NCBI RefSeq assembly: GCF_016772275.1
Contig: NZ_CP065425.1
Coordinates: 1,168,001 to 1,232,000, forward strand
Length of the DNA stretch: 64,000 nt
Source of the DNA: Heyndrickxia vini
GTDB taxonomy: Bacteria; Bacillota; Bacilli; Bacillales; Bacillaceae_C
Direction of reading: 5' to 3'
The position numbers and the translations under genes are program-made. The notes beneath the pieces are model-generated. The model had not been told where the DNA came from and did not search any database. It saw nothing but the letters and a program-made list of their open reading frames with translations. This document shows, piece by piece, positions 45,041 through 53,929 of this stretch (the stretch's first letter is position 1; every line of letters begins with the position of its first letter).

Positions 45041-45784
45041 TTGTCAGAAGATCTCCCATTTGAAGTGGAAAAAGAGGAAACGGCTTTGGACCATTTTACG
45101 GAACTTAGAAGGATTTTGCTTTGGTCCGCTTTTTTCTTTGCTATTATGTTTGTGACCTTTCTTGTTTTTATGCCTAAAGTTCTTCCTTTATTAGCTAATG
45201 GCTACAAGATTGTACTGATGGGGCCATTAGATGTGATTCGCTTTTACACGGGTGTTTCAGGTGCATTAGCATTGGGCCTAACAACCCCATTCCTCGGATA
45301 CCAAATTTGGAGATTTGTAAAGCCTGGCTTAACCCCGACAGAAAGTAAAGTGACACTCACTTATGTGCCAGCTATCACGGCCAGTTTTTTGACGGGTATT
45401 GCCTTCGGCTACTTTATCGTTTTCCCTGTATTATTTAAGTTTCTCATGAATCTTGGAGAAAAATCGTTTGATGTTCTAATTACTGCAAGAGAATACTTTC
45501 TTTTTTTACTAACATCAACATTGTCTTTAGGATTTCTATTTGAATTGCCGATTGTAATGGTCTTTTTAACATCTGTTGGCATGTTAACTCCGGTAAAATT
45601 AAAACAAGTTCGAAAATATGCGTATATCTTGCTTGCAGTCATTTCAGCACTGATCACACCACCGGACTTTATAAGTCAAATATTAGTGCTGACTCCATTA
45701 ATGGCTCTATATGAACTTGGGATACTATTATCCGTTGTTTCATTTAAGAAGAGGCAGAAACGGGTTGAACCTGCAGTTACATGA
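45041..45784 (+). CDS. tatC: twin-arginine translocase TatC
   Basis: A six-helix TatC of about 247 residues. The N-terminal signal-peptide contact region reads LDHFTELRRILLW, and later FVKPGLTPTESK and LTPVKLKQVRKYAYILLAVISALITPPDFISQ are standard. TTG 45041 is taken as the start: AAGGAG ends nine bases before it, while the in-frame ATG at 45032 touches that site. It likely docks the RR signal of the subunit at 42303. Confidence 0.93.
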   Translation: MSEDLPFEVEKEETALDHFTELRRILLWSAFFFAIMFVTFLVFMPKVLPLLANGYKIVLMGPLDVIRFYTGVSGALALGLTTPFLGYQIWRFVKPGLTPTESKVTLTYVPAITASFLTGIAFGYFIVFPVLFKFLMNLGEKSFDVLITAREYFLFLLTSTLSLGFLFELPIVMVFLTSVGMLTPVKLKQVRKYAYILLAVISALITPPDFISQILVLTPLMALYELGILLSVVSFKKRQKRVEPAVT

Positions 45785-45813
45785 AAAAACCCGCAAATTT
45801 GCGGGTTTTTTCA
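45782..45813. terminator. bidirectional terminator after tatC
   Basis: TGAAAAAACCCGCAAA pairs with TTTGCGGGTTTTTTCA, a perfect palindrome with T-runs on both strands, shared with the converging siderophore-binding gene. Confidence 0.9.
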
Positions 45814-45821
45814 TGTAATAT

Positions 45822-46790
45822 TTATTTTCCAAGAAAGATTTTCTCTATATCATCTAACATGAGATTAGCAGCAAGAACGCCACCGGCCGTATTCCAAATA
45901 TCATCGTTTACTTTATGAACATTTCCAGCTTTAGCAACTTTTAAGTTTTTAAATAGCGGATCATTGATCCATTCCTTTTCAAGAGAAGCAGCTTCACCAT
46001 CACCTGTTTCATAAGTGAAATAGAAAAGTATATCTCCGTCCATTGCCGGAATGCGTTCTTTCGTTAGGTTTCTTTCGGCAAAGTCATTTTTGTTTTGGTC
46101 GCCGGGACGGGCAAATCCTAATTCATCCAAAATAACACCGGAGAATGTATCCTTATGATAAATACGAACATCACCAGGCATAAAGCGAACCATTGAAACT
46201 TTCATTTTTAATTTATCGCCTAATTTTTCTTTTAAGTCAGCAATTCGTTGATCATATTGCTGAATAACTTCTTTTCCTTTTTCTTCTTTATTTAATGCTT
46301 TTGCATAAAGTTCAAAGTTTTCTTTCCAATCGCCGCGTAACGTTTCTGCAAATACAGTTGGAGCGATTGCACTTAGTTGATTATAGATTTTTTCTTGGCG
46401 CATTTTATTTCCAATAATAAGGTCTGGATGTAGCTTTGCAATTGCCTCTACATTTACTTCACTTTCTGTACCCACGACTTCAACATCTTTCATTTGATCG
46501 CTGATATGTTTATACCATGGATCACCTGTCCATGATTTAACCGCGCCAACAGGCGTTACCCCCATCGCTAAAAGAGCTTCAGTTCCCTCGTTTGTTAAAA
46601 TGACTACACGTTTCGGGGTACCTTTTATAGGTGTTTTTCCCATTGCATGTTCCACTGTATAACTTGATCCGCTATTTTTTTCTGTATTCTTATTTGTTTC
46701 TTTGCTAGCTTCATTTTTATTGCCGCACGCAGCAAGGGCGAATAGGGCCATTATCGCTACTAGCGAAACAAAAAAACGCATTTTTTTCAT
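45822..46790 (-). CDS. ferric-siderophore ABC transporter substrate-binding lipoprotein
   Basis: A cluster 8 type binding protein (FecB/BtuF fold) of 322 residues. The lipobox LAAC is near residue 22; the two lobes are joined by a long helix typical of the family (VEAIAKLHPDLIIGNKMRQEKIYNQLSAIAPTVF). The ATG at 46790 follows GGAGG; an upstream frame extension to 46832 runs through the Fur box and is ignored. It faces away from the permease operon and shares the Fur-box region. Substrate likely a hydroxamate or carboxylate siderophore; unresolved. Confidence 0.9.
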   Translation of the reverse strand: MKKMRFFVSLVAIMALFALAACGNKNEASKETNKNTEKNSGSSYTVEHAMGKTPIKGTPKRVVILTNEGTEALLAMGVTPVGAVKSWTGDPWYKHISDQMKDVEVVGTESEVNVEAIAKLHPDLIIGNKMRQEKIYNQLSAIAPTVFAETLRGDWKENFELYAKALNKEEKGKEVIQQYDQRIADLKEKLGDKLKMKVSMVRFMPGDVRIYHKDTFSGVILDELGFARPGDQNKNDFAERNLTKERIPAMDGDILFYFTYETGDGEAASLEKEWINDPLFKNLKVAKAGNVHKVNDDIWNTAGGVLAANLMLDDIEKIFLGK

Positions 46791-46816
46791 CGTATGTACC
46801 TCCACAGTTATATGAA

Positions 46817-46831
46817 TGATAATCGTTATCA
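46817..46831. promoter_or_regulatory. Fur box for the binding-protein gene
   Basis: TGATAATCGTTATCA matches the 7-1-7 Fur inverted repeat TGATAATNATTATCA with one change in the second half. It lies between the minus-strand promoter and start codon. Confidence 0.88.
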
Positions 46832-46842
46832 ATTACATACTA

Positions 46843-46870
46843 ATCTTATCAGATGTTAGAAAGTTGTCAA
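46843..46870 (-). promoter_or_regulatory. SigA promoter of the siderophore-binding gene
   Basis: Minus strand TTGACA (46870-46865), 16 bases, TAAGAT (46848-46843). The Fur box at 46817-46831 begins about a dozen bases downstream. Confidence 0.55.
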
Positions 46871-46878
46871 TAACTAAA

Positions 46879-46893
46879 TGAAAATGATTTTCA
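46879..46893. promoter_or_regulatory. Fur box for the permease operon
   Basis: TGAAAATGATTTTCA is a perfect 7-1-7 palindrome and lies directly upstream of the + strand -35 at 46900. Confidence 0.8.
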
Positions 46894-46899
46894 AAGTCA

Positions 46900-46928
46900 T
46901 TGACTAACTGAGAATCTTTCTCTACACT
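46900..46928 (+). promoter_or_regulatory. SigA promoter of the siderophore permease operon
   Basis: TTGACT (46900-46905) and TACACT (46923-46928) with a 17-base spacer. Start codon 34 bases downstream. Confidence 0.6.
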
Positions 46929-46962
46929 AAATAGTAGATATTATTGAAGAGGAACAGTGAAA

Positions 46963-47967
46963 ATGGTTCTAAAGAAAAATTGGCAAAAATTATTTGCAAT
47001 GATCATCGCTACTATTATTTTGTTGATGTTAATTGGGATGAGTATTGTTTTTGGATATACGGGGATTTCTATAAAAACAGCCATTCAATCCTTTATGGAT
47101 TTCAATGGTTCAAATGAGCATGTCATAATTACTTCGGTTCGGTTGCCAAGGGCACTGATTGCAGCAGCAGTAGGTGCATGCTTAGCAATGTCCGGGGTGA
47201 TTATGCAAACATTAACAAAAAATCCGCTTGCTGCTCCAGAAATTCTCGGATTAAACGCGGGAGCAAGTTTTGCAGTTGTATTAGCTGTTACCTTGTTTCA
47301 CTTTTCGAGTCTGCAAGCATTTGCATGGGCATCATTTACTGGTGCAGCGATTGCGACAATTGGTGTATTTCTTATTGGATCGGTTGGCAATGAGGGACTG
47401 ACTCCGATGAAATTAACACTAGCCGGTGCAGCCATAGCTGCGCTATTTGCTTCATTTACCCAAGGGCTATTGTCTATAAATGAGGCTGCATTAGAGCAAG
47501 TTCTTTTTTGGCTTGCTGGATCTGTTGCAAATAGAAAATTAGACATTTTAACATCTGTTTTCCCTTATATGCTTATTGGATGGATAATCGCATTGGTTTT
47601 TGCAAAAAAAATGAATGTATTATCGATGGGGGAGGACGTTGCGAAAGGATTAGGTCTAAAGACGGGCTTAGTGAAGATTGTTTCAGGGGTAGTCGTTATT
47701 TTGTTAGCAGGGAGTGCAGTTGCTGTTGCTGGACCAATTGGATTTGTTGGAATTGTTATTCCGCATATTGCCAGAAAAATAATTGGCATTGATCATCGTT
47801 GGTTGCTTCCATTATCCGGAATTTTAGGTGGCGTATTATTAGTAGCGGCAGACATTGCATCAAGATATGTGATTATGCCTCAAGAGGTGCCAGTTGGTGT
47901 GATGACGGCCATCATTGGGGTTCCATTTTTTATTTATATTGCTAGAAGGGGGTTTAATGGACGATGA
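46963..47967 (+). CDS. FecCD-type siderophore ABC permease, first subunit
   Basis: A 334-residue inner-membrane permease of the BtuC/FecCD fold, about ten helices. Conserved stretches are VRLPRALIAAAVGACLAMSG, QTLTKNPLAAPEILGLNAGA and GPIGFVGIVIPHIARKIIG, the last near the ATPase-coupling loop. ATG 46963 is nine bases after GAGGA; the GTG at 46957 is too close. The stop codon overlaps the next start by four bases. It resembles YfiZ of the B. subtilis Yfi hydroxamate-siderophore importer, though orthology is not proven. Confidence 0.92.
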   Translation: MVLKKNWQKLFAMIIATIILLMLIGMSIVFGYTGISIKTAIQSFMDFNGSNEHVIITSVRLPRALIAAAVGACLAMSGVIMQTLTKNPLAAPEILGLNAGASFAVVLAVTLFHFSSLQAFAWASFTGAAIATIGVFLIGSVGNEGLTPMKLTLAGAAIAALFASFTQGLLSINEAALEQVLFWLAGSVANRKLDILTSVFPYMLIGWIIALVFAKKMNVLSMGEDVAKGLGLKTGLVKIVSGVVVILLAGSAVAVAGPIGFVGIVIPHIARKIIGIDHRWLLPLSGILGGVLLVAADIASRYVIMPQEVPVGVMTAIIGVPFFIYIARRGFNGR

Positions 47968-49019
47968 GTCAATTCAAAAATCTTCGTCTTTTTAAAGGGA
48001 AAATCTCCTTTTTAGTTGATCTTCGTGCAACTTGGACTATCTTGATTTTGTTTATCGTGACTTTACTTGCACTCGTTATAAGTACAGGTTTAGGGGATAT
48101 GAATATTAATCCGATAAATGTTGTTAAAACATTTTTCGGAGGTGGTTCAAGCATTGAGCAGTTAGTTGTATTAAAGTTTCGGTTACCAAGAATTCTTGTT
48201 GCAATGTTTGTAGGTATTGCATTAGCAATGGCAGGGGGAATTTTACAAGGAATTATCCGGAATCCATTAGCATCACCGGATATTATCGGAATAACTGGTG
48301 GGGCAGGTGCTGCCGTTGTTTCCTTTCTAGCCATTTTTAGTAATAAAGATAATAGTTTGACAGTGAGTATAGGCTGGATGCCAATTGCAGCTTTCCTTGG
48401 GGCAACAATCGTGGCATTTCTGGTATATTTTTTAGCTTGGAAAGATGGCGTTTCTCCCATAAGATTAGTATTAATAGGAATTGGAATTTCCGCTGTGATG
48501 AAAGCTATCACTACATTATTAATGTTAGTTGGACCTATTTATCGGGCAAGTGAGGCGAATATTTGGTTAACAGGTACCGTAAACGGATCCAGCTGGGGGA
48601 ATGTTAAAGTTATTGTCCCATGGGTGCTAATACTGACGTTAATTTCCTTTTTATCCGCCCGAAAAATCAATGTACAAGAGTTTGGTGATGAACTCGCGAC
48701 TGGTGTTGGAAGTCACGTTCAACGCCAACGATTTTTTCTTTTACTATTAAGTACGGCTTTAGTTGGTGCCGCTGTTGCATTTGGTGGGGGAATTGGCTTT
48801 GTTGGTTTAATGGCTCCACATATTGCGAGAAGACTTGTCGGTTCTTCCTTTGGTGTTTTATTGCCTGCATCAGCCTGTATCGGCGGAATTTTGGTCATGG
48901 TGGCGGATTTAATCGGACGTACCGTATTTACGCCGCTTGAAGTGCCGGCTGGAGTGTTTACTGCCGCGATTGGGGCACCGTATTTTATCTATTTATTATT
49001 TAAATCAAAGTCTGCATAA
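47964..49019 (+). CDS. FecCD-type siderophore ABC permease, second subunit
   Basis: A 351-residue permease partner. Family blocks: [45 protein letters not shown] and [20 protein letters not shown]. The ATG overlaps the previous TGA (ATGA), a mark of coupled translation and heterodimer formation. It is a little longer than its partner at the N-terminus, where it has an additional charged segment (about 1-20). YfhA-like in the B. subtilis comparison. Confidence 0.92.
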   Translation: MSQFKNLRLFKGKISFLVDLRATWTILILFIVTLLALVISTGLGDMNINPINVVKTFFGGGSSIEQLVVLKFRLPRILVAMFVGIALAMAGGILQGIIRNPLASPDIIGITGGAGAAVVSFLAIFSNKDNSLTVSIGWMPIAAFLGATIVAFLVYFLAWKDGVSPIRLVLIGIGISAVMKAITTLLMLVGPIYRASEANIWLTGTVNGSSWGNVKVIVPWVLILTLISFLSARKINVQEFGDELATGVGSHVQRQRFFLLLLSTALVGAAVAFGGGIGFVGLMAPHIARRLVGSSFGVLLPASACIGGILVMVADLIGRTVFTPLEVPAGVFTAAIGAPYFIYLLFKSKSA

Positions 49020-49033
49020 AAGGAGTGGGCATG

Positions 49034-49855
49034 ATGAATGAAACAATTCAAGCAAAATCATTAACATTAGGTTATGGTGATTCGATTATTATAGATGAGT
49101 TAAATTTGAGTATTCCTAAAGGGGAAATTACCGTTTTCATTGGTGGGAATGGCTGTGGAAAATCGACTTTATTACGATCAATGGCACGTTTATTAAAACC
49201 GGAATCAGGTTCCGTTTTATTAGCTGGGAAAGAGATTGCTAAGCTCCCGACAAAAGAGGTAGCGAAAAATTTATCAATTCTCCCGCAAACACCAATAGCC
49301 CCGGAAGGATTAACAGTGCTGCAACTTGTAAAACAAGGACGATTTCCATACCAGTCATGGCTTAAACAATGGTCGAATGAAGACGAAGAAATTGTCATGC
49401 GCGCTCTAAAAGCTACTCGTATGGTTGAATTTAAAGATCGACCTGTCGATGAACTATCGGGAGGACAGCGACAAAGAGCATGGATTGCCATGACACTTGC
49501 TCAAGATACGGAGGTTATTCTACTAGATGAACCGACAACCTATCTTGATATGACTCATCAAATTGAAATTCTTGATTTATTATTTGAATTAAATGAACAA
49601 GAAAACAGAACGATTGTTATGGTGCTGCATGATTTAAATTTAGCGTGCAGATATGCACATAATATTGTTGCGATTCGTGATAAGAAAGTATATGCCCAAG
49701 GAACGCCGGAATCCGTGATTAGTTGCCAAATGGTTCGAGATGTTTTCGATATGGATTGTCAAGTATCAATGGATCCACTTTTTGGTACACCATTATGTAT
49801 TCCACACGGTAAAGGCCGTTGCATATTAAAAGGCGGGGAGATTAATGCCATCTAG
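49034..49855 (+). CDS. siderophore ABC transporter ATP-binding protein (FecE/YusV-like)
   Basis: A 273-residue ATPase. Walker A is GGNGCGKST, the signature [17 protein letters not shown], Walker [13 protein letters not shown], and the switch His is in [13 protein letters not shown] at 49021-49025 spaces best with ATG 49034 (ATG 49031 also possible). It energises the permease pair above. In B. subtilis the equivalent YusV is encoded away from its permeases and beside yusU; here both are in one operon, and a yusU-like gene also follows two genes later. Confidence 0.92.
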   Translation: MNETIQAKSLTLGYGDSIIIDELNLSIPKGEITVFIGGNGCGKSTLLRSMARLLKPESGSVLLAGKEIAKLPTKEVAKNLSILPQTPIAPEGLTVLQLVKQGRFPYQSWLKQWSNEDEEIVMRALKATRMVEFKDRPVDELSGGQRQRAWIAMTLAQDTEVILLDEPTTYLDMTHQIEILDLLFELNEQENRTIVMVLHDLNLACRYAHNIVAIRDKKVYAQGTPESVISCQMVRDVFDMDCQVSMDPLFGTPLCIPHGKGRCILKGGEINAI

Positions 49856-50600
49856 TTTATCATCGGAGCTTTCAAACTATCGATATATTGATGAAATAAA
49901 GAGTACGCATTCCTTTATAAATGGTAAAGATTTTTTCGATAGTGAAAAGCTTCCTGCTCATTTAGTGAAAATTGGAGCGCAAATGGGGTCCCCGACAAAT
50001 AAAATAACGGCTTCCATGATTGTGAAGCGAATGGCATTTTATGGGGTCATTCATTTATATGCGATGAGTGTATGGAATAAAAGGTTAGTTGTGGATATAG
50101 ATGAACTGAAAGTAGTTGAAAATCCGGGAGATCCACTATGGTTACCGGAATTTTACTTTGGAGAATATACCTTTATAGATGTGGAAAATGTACGGACATT
50201 GTGGAGAGAAGAGGTCATAGCGGAAGTTTTTTCAGGATTTTTCCACCCTTTATTGGAAACATTAAGGAATGTAACACGCTTTTCAAAGCTTGTTATGTGG
50301 GAGAATATCGCTATTTATATTTTTTGGTTATATGAAAGTCTTCTTAATAATGAAGAATATAATGCCCTTCATAACAGGCTTAGGGATGATTTCCATTTTA
50401 TCGTCCATGAAGCGAGTCCCGCTTTATTTGGTCCTTATAAAAATAATCCACTTTCTCGCTTTGACAGTGAAAAAGTGATCCGTGAAAAGAATATCGAACC
50501 CATTCGCGTACGAAAAACATGTTGTTTTTCCAATCTTTTAGAAAAAAAGAAAAATAGATGTTCAACCTGTCCAAATGGATGTAACATGCCTCCTATATAA
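49845..50600 (+). CDS. FhuF-type [2Fe-2S] ferric-siderophore reductase
   Basis: A 251-residue cytoplasmic protein of the IucA/FhuF-like reductase family. The C-terminal cysteine motif [10 protein letters not shown]...RCSTCPNGC has the Cys-Cys-x(~11)-Cys-x2-Cys spacing that holds the FhuF iron-sulfur cluster. Its start overlaps the ATPase gene by eleven bases. The role would be to release iron from imported siderophore by reduction. N-terminal residues 1-90 are less conserved. Confidence 0.85.
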   Translation: MPSSLSSELSNYRYIDEIKSTHSFINGKDFFDSEKLPAHLVKIGAQMGSPTNKITASMIVKRMAFYGVIHLYAMSVWNKRLVVDIDELKVVENPGDPLWLPEFYFGEYTFIDVENVRTLWREEVIAEVFSGFFHPLLETLRNVTRFSKLVMWENIAIYIFWLYESLLNNEEYNALHNRLRDDFHFIVHEASPALFGPYKNNPLSRFDSEKVIREKNIEPIRVRKTCCFSNLLEKKKNRCSTCPNGCNMPPI

Positions 50601-50620
50601 AAAAGAAAAGAGTGATCGTC

Positions 50621-50869
50621 ATGGATCAGACATTTCGAGATCAGTTCGATGCATTATTAGAAAAATATACGGAGCTTTTACTTGGTGAATCGAATGATGA
50701 ATTAATTGAAAAGATCAAAATGTGGGCACTTTATACATATATTGCAAAATCTATGCCTGACTTAGCAAAGCATTGGAATGCATTATATCCAAATGGAAAA
50801 GAGGAAATGAAAAAATTAATTTTTGAAATCAAGCATATGAATGATTTACATCGTGAAGCAAAAAAATAA
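50621..50869 (+). CDS. YusU-like (DUF2573) small protein
   Basis: An 82-residue soluble helical protein, acidic, of unknown function. It opens MDQTFRDQFDALLEKYTELLLGE. The match to YusU (DUF2573) is from memory, supported by context: in B. subtilis yusU lies beside yusV, the siderophore ATPase, and here the same pairing is kept with the FhuF-type gene between. ATG 50621 is chosen over GTG 50612, which overlaps the AAGAG ribosome site. Confidence 0.75.
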   Translation: MDQTFRDQFDALLEKYTELLLGESNDELIEKIKMWALYTYIAKSMPDLAKHWNALYPNGKEEMKKLIFEIKHMNDLHREAKK

Positions 50870-50892
50870 CCACTGGTATCAAACCAGTGGTT
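50868..50892. terminator. terminator between yusU-like and glcF genes
   Basis: AACCACTGGT pairs with ACCAGTGGTT across a 5-base loop. T-runs are weak on the + strand but the minus side reads into TTATTTTTT, favouring glcF termination. Confidence 0.65.
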
Positions 50893-52216
50893 AATTCGTT
50901 ACGGCTTCCATTAACAGGTCGACAATATGAACCGCTCGAACTTGTTCCGTCAAACCTTCCCGTTCTATTCCAAGTTTCATCTGCAATAAGCAGCCAGGAT
51001 TTGCGGTCACAATGGTAGTTGCCTTCGTTGCCTTCGCATTCTTCATTTTTGAATCCAATATTTTCATAGACATTTCTGATTCAACGATATTATAAATTCC
51101 CGCCGATCCACAACAACGATCGGAGTCTTTCATTTCACGATAATCTGGACCAATAATTGATTGCAGTAATACTCTTGGTGCCTCAGATGTTTTCATAACA
51201 TTCCTCAAATGACAAGAATCCTGATAGGTAATGATTTGTTCAGCTAATTTGAGTGAGTTATTTTTATGAAAATTCAACTCTACCAATATTTGAGTAATAT
51301 CTTTTAATTTCTCCTTAAACGCCTTAGCACGTGGATACCATTCAGGATCGTTTTTTAATAAATGATCATAGTCAATAAGAAATGCGCCGCAACCACCTGC
51401 GTTTGTAATGATATAATCGGCATTCGTATGTTCAAATGCTTCAATATTGCGTTTAGCCAATTCTATTGATTTTTCCTTTTCACCGCTATGTCCATGTAAC
51501 GCACCACAACAACCTTGCGTTTTCGGAATGATGATTTCACAACCTGCCTTTTGCAATAATTTAAGGGTTGCATTATTCGTTTCTAAAAACATCGTATCCA
51601 TGAGACACCCAGTAAAGAAGGCAACCCTTTTTGCCTGAGTTTGCTCCGCAGGAAGGTACTCTGGACGATTCTTCATTTCTTTCATTGTCGGTACCTTTGG
51701 CAAAACTTTTTCCATTGTTGCTAAACTTTCGGGAAACAGCTTCATAAACCCAATTTTTCTCGTAACTTTTTGTAAACCGGATCGTTGATAAAAACCTAAT
51801 AGGCCGGTTATCGATTGCATCCTGTTTTGATGAGGAAAAAGACCCTCAAATACCGTATTTCTAACGGCACGCACAATCGGTTTCTGCTTTTTATTTTGCT
51901 GGATAATATCTCTTGCCTCCTCTAGGAGATGGCCGTACTTTACACCAGATGGACAAACCGGCTCACATGCTCGGCAACCAAGGCAAAGACTTAAAGAACG
52001 TTCTACATCTTCATCGGGTTCAATCATCCCATCTTTTACTGCTTTCATTAGCGCAATTCGACCTCTTGGAGAGTGTATTTCCTGGAATCCTGATTCAATA
52101 TAGGTTGGACAAGAAGGAAGACAAAAACCGCATCTCATACAATTTAATAATTCATCTTCATCCATTCTTTCCATGAAAACTTCTTGAATTTTACGTTGTT
52201 CTTCTATAGTCGTCAT
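50891..52216 (-). CDS. glcF: glycolate oxidase iron-sulfur subunit
   Basis: A 441-residue electron-transfer subunit. Two [4Fe-4S] ferredoxin motifs lie at the N-terminus (CMRCGFCLPSCPTY and CLGCRACEPVCPSG), and two CCG-type cysteine domains follow, with CCGALHGHSGEKE and CCGSAGIYNIVE. It passes electrons from glycolate to the membrane chain. The gene overlaps glcD by four bases. The pair corresponds to YsfD-YsfC of B. subtilis. No third FAD subunit (GlcE) is present, as usual in Bacillus. Confidence 0.93.
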   Translation of the reverse strand: MTTIEEQRKIQEVFMERMDEDELLNCMRCGFCLPSCPTYIESGFQEIHSPRGRIALMKAVKDGMIEPDEDVERSLSLCLGCRACEPVCPSGVKYGHLLEEARDIIQQNKKQKPIVRAVRNTVFEGLFPHQNRMQSITGLLGFYQRSGLQKVTRKIGFMKLFPESLATMEKVLPKVPTMKEMKNRPEYLPAEQTQAKRVAFFTGCLMDTMFLETNNATLKLLQKAGCEIIIPKTQGCCGALHGHSGEKEKSIELAKRNIEAFEHTNADYIITNAGGCGAFLIDYDHLLKNDPEWYPRAKAFKEKLKDITQILVELNFHKNNSLKLAEQIITYQDSCHLRNVMKTSEAPRVLLQSIIGPDYREMKDSDRCCGSAGIYNIVESEMSMKILDSKMKNAKATKATTIVTANPGCLLQMKLGIEREGLTEQVRAVHIVDLLMEAVTN

Positions 52217-53625
52217 CTCGTTACCACCACGCGTTTCCTGCTATCCTTGGCAAATACCTTTCCGGGATTCATAATATTTAATGGATCAAAACTAGCTTTA
52301 ATCGCCTTCATCGCTGCAATTCCTTCTTTTCCTAGTTTCCATTCGAGATACGGTGCTTTCATCACTCCAACACCATGCTCACCTGTAATCGTTCCGCCAA
52401 GTTCGATTGCCTTTTCAAAAATCTCGGCAAATGCTTGTTCGACACGTTCAATTTCTTCTTTATTTCGTACATCAGTTAAACATGTAGGGTGTAAGTTACC
52501 ATCCCCTGCATGCCCAAAGGTGCTAATATTTACACGATATTTTTCGGCAATTTCATTAATCGCACGCACCATTTTGGCAATTTCGGAACGTGGGACTGTC
52601 GCATCTTCTAAAATGGTTGTTGGTTTTAAACGCGCCAAAGCTGAAAGTGCAACCCTTCTTGCTGTTCTTAACGCATCTGCCTCTTCCTCCGAATTAGCAA
52701 CTTGAACAGCCTCTGCATCTTCTTCCAAGCAAATCGCAGCCATTTTGTCCATATCCCGATTCACAACTTCAGGACTACCATCTTGCTCGATTAATAGGAC
52801 GGCTTTCACATTTGTAGGTAAACCGATTTTTGCAAAATCCTCTACAGCGATTAATGTTGGCTGATCAAGAAATTCAAGTGTAGTCGGAATAATTTTGTTC
52901 GCGATAATTTTCGAGACGGAACGTGCAGCAGCTTCTAAATCTTGAAATAATGCTAGCATCGTTTTTTTCGTTTCTGGCATTGGGATTAATTTTAAGGTAG
53001 CTTCAGTAATAATTCCGAGTGTTCCTTCGGATCCAACGAAAAGCCTTGTTAAATCATATCCAGCGACATCCTTGGCTAATTTTCCACCAGTCCGGATAAT
53101 ATCTCCATTCGGGAGCACGATTTCTAAGGCAAGGACATAATCCCGCGTGACACCATATTTTAAACCGCGCAAGCCACCGGAGTTTTCATTTATATTCCCG
53201 CCGATCGAAGAAATTTTCATTGAACTTGGATCTGGTGGGTAGAAGAGCCCTTTCTCCTCAACGGCATGAATCATATCCAGCGTAATAATGCCAGGTTGAA
53301 CGGTAATCGTTAAGTTTTCTTCATCAATTTCGATAATTTGGTTCATATGTTTAAATAATAATACAAGTCCACCTTCAGTCGGGCATGTACCAGCACAAAG
53401 GTTTGTTCCAGAACCTCTAGGAACAATGGGAACTTTACATTCACTACAAAGCTTAACAATATCGGCGACTTCCTTCGTGTTTCTAGGGGAAGCAATGATA
53501 TCTGGCATTGATTGAAACTGTGGTGTGGCATCATAGGAATATACTAATCTCCCAGCCTTTGAATCATCAACATTCTCCTTGCCAACGATTTGAATAAGTC
53601 GATCTTTGAAGGTTTGCGATAACAT
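52213..53625 (-). CDS. glcD: glycolate oxidase FAD-binding subunit
   Basis: A 470-residue FAD-linked oxidase of the GlcD/lactate dehydrogenase type. The FAD motif VPRGSGTNLCAG and the SIGGNINENSGGLRGLKYG and GTITGEHGVGVMK blocks are conserved. It oxidises glycolate (or D-lactate) to glyoxylate. ATG at 53625 (minus) follows AAGGAGG; a longer frame up to 53709 runs into the dispersed repeat and is not the start. The CdaR-type regulator lies upstream on the same strand. Confidence 0.93.
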   Translation of the reverse strand: MLSQTFKDRLIQIVGKENVDDSKAGRLVYSYDATPQFQSMPDIIASPRNTKEVADIVKLCSECKVPIVPRGSGTNLCAGTCPTEGGLVLLFKHMNQIIEIDEENLTITVQPGIITLDMIHAVEEKGLFYPPDPSSMKISSIGGNINENSGGLRGLKYGVTRDYVLALEIVLPNGDIIRTGGKLAKDVAGYDLTRLFVGSEGTLGIITEATLKLIPMPETKKTMLALFQDLEAAARSVSKIIANKIIPTTLEFLDQPTLIAVEDFAKIGLPTNVKAVLLIEQDGSPEVVNRDMDKMAAICLEEDAEAVQVANSEEEADALRTARRVALSALARLKPTTILEDATVPRSEIAKMVRAINEIAEKYRVNISTFGHAGDGNLHPTCLTDVRNKEEIERVEQAFAEIFEKAIELGGTITGEHGVGVMKAPYLEWKLGKEGIAAMKAIKASFDPLNIMNPGKVFAKDSRKRVVVTR

Positions 53626-53684
53626 TATTATCCTCCTTATGAATGTCTCTTTTATTAAAGATTTTTGTTTTCCATATAACCGCA

Positions 53685-53815
53685 CAGAGTGAATTGGAAC
53701 GAAAGGCACTTGACTCCTGTGGGATTAGCTGGTCAGATGAGACCCCGCAGGGAGCGAAGCGCTGAGAGGAGGCTCATCGCCAGCCCCACTGAACCTGTAG
53801 CGGAAAGAAACGGTC
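53685..53815. repeat. GC-rich dispersed intergenic repeat, copy B
   Basis: About 130 bases sharing with 28907-29035 the blocks GACTCCTG.GGGA, AGACCCC.CAGG, GCGAAGCG-type, GAGGAGGCTC, GCCCC and AGCGGAAAG. It sits between the regulator and glcD on the minus strand. The rest of this 305-base gap (53626-53929) holds only the glcD ribosome site and a T-rich stretch. Confidence 0.7.
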
Positions 53816-53929
53816 ATTTTTTTTCCAAAACAACAAGCATTATGAAAACAACATGTTATTAATAGTATAAAAAAAAGCGAGAGGAACTCGCTATGTATTT
53901 TCAAACAAAGAAAACGTTTTAAATGTTAA

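Noticed and set aside
47969-48511. 180-residue frame antisense to the second siderophore permease
   Set aside because: It is the reverse shadow of a membrane protein gene; no ribosome site and a proline/threonine-heavy composition typical of such shadows.
52184-52705. 174-residue + strand frame opposite glcD
   Set aside because: No ribosome site and full overlap with a conserved enzyme gene on the other strand.
53626-53709. N-terminal extension of glcD
   Set aside because: It runs into the dispersed repeat and the AAGGAGG site points to the ATG at 53625.
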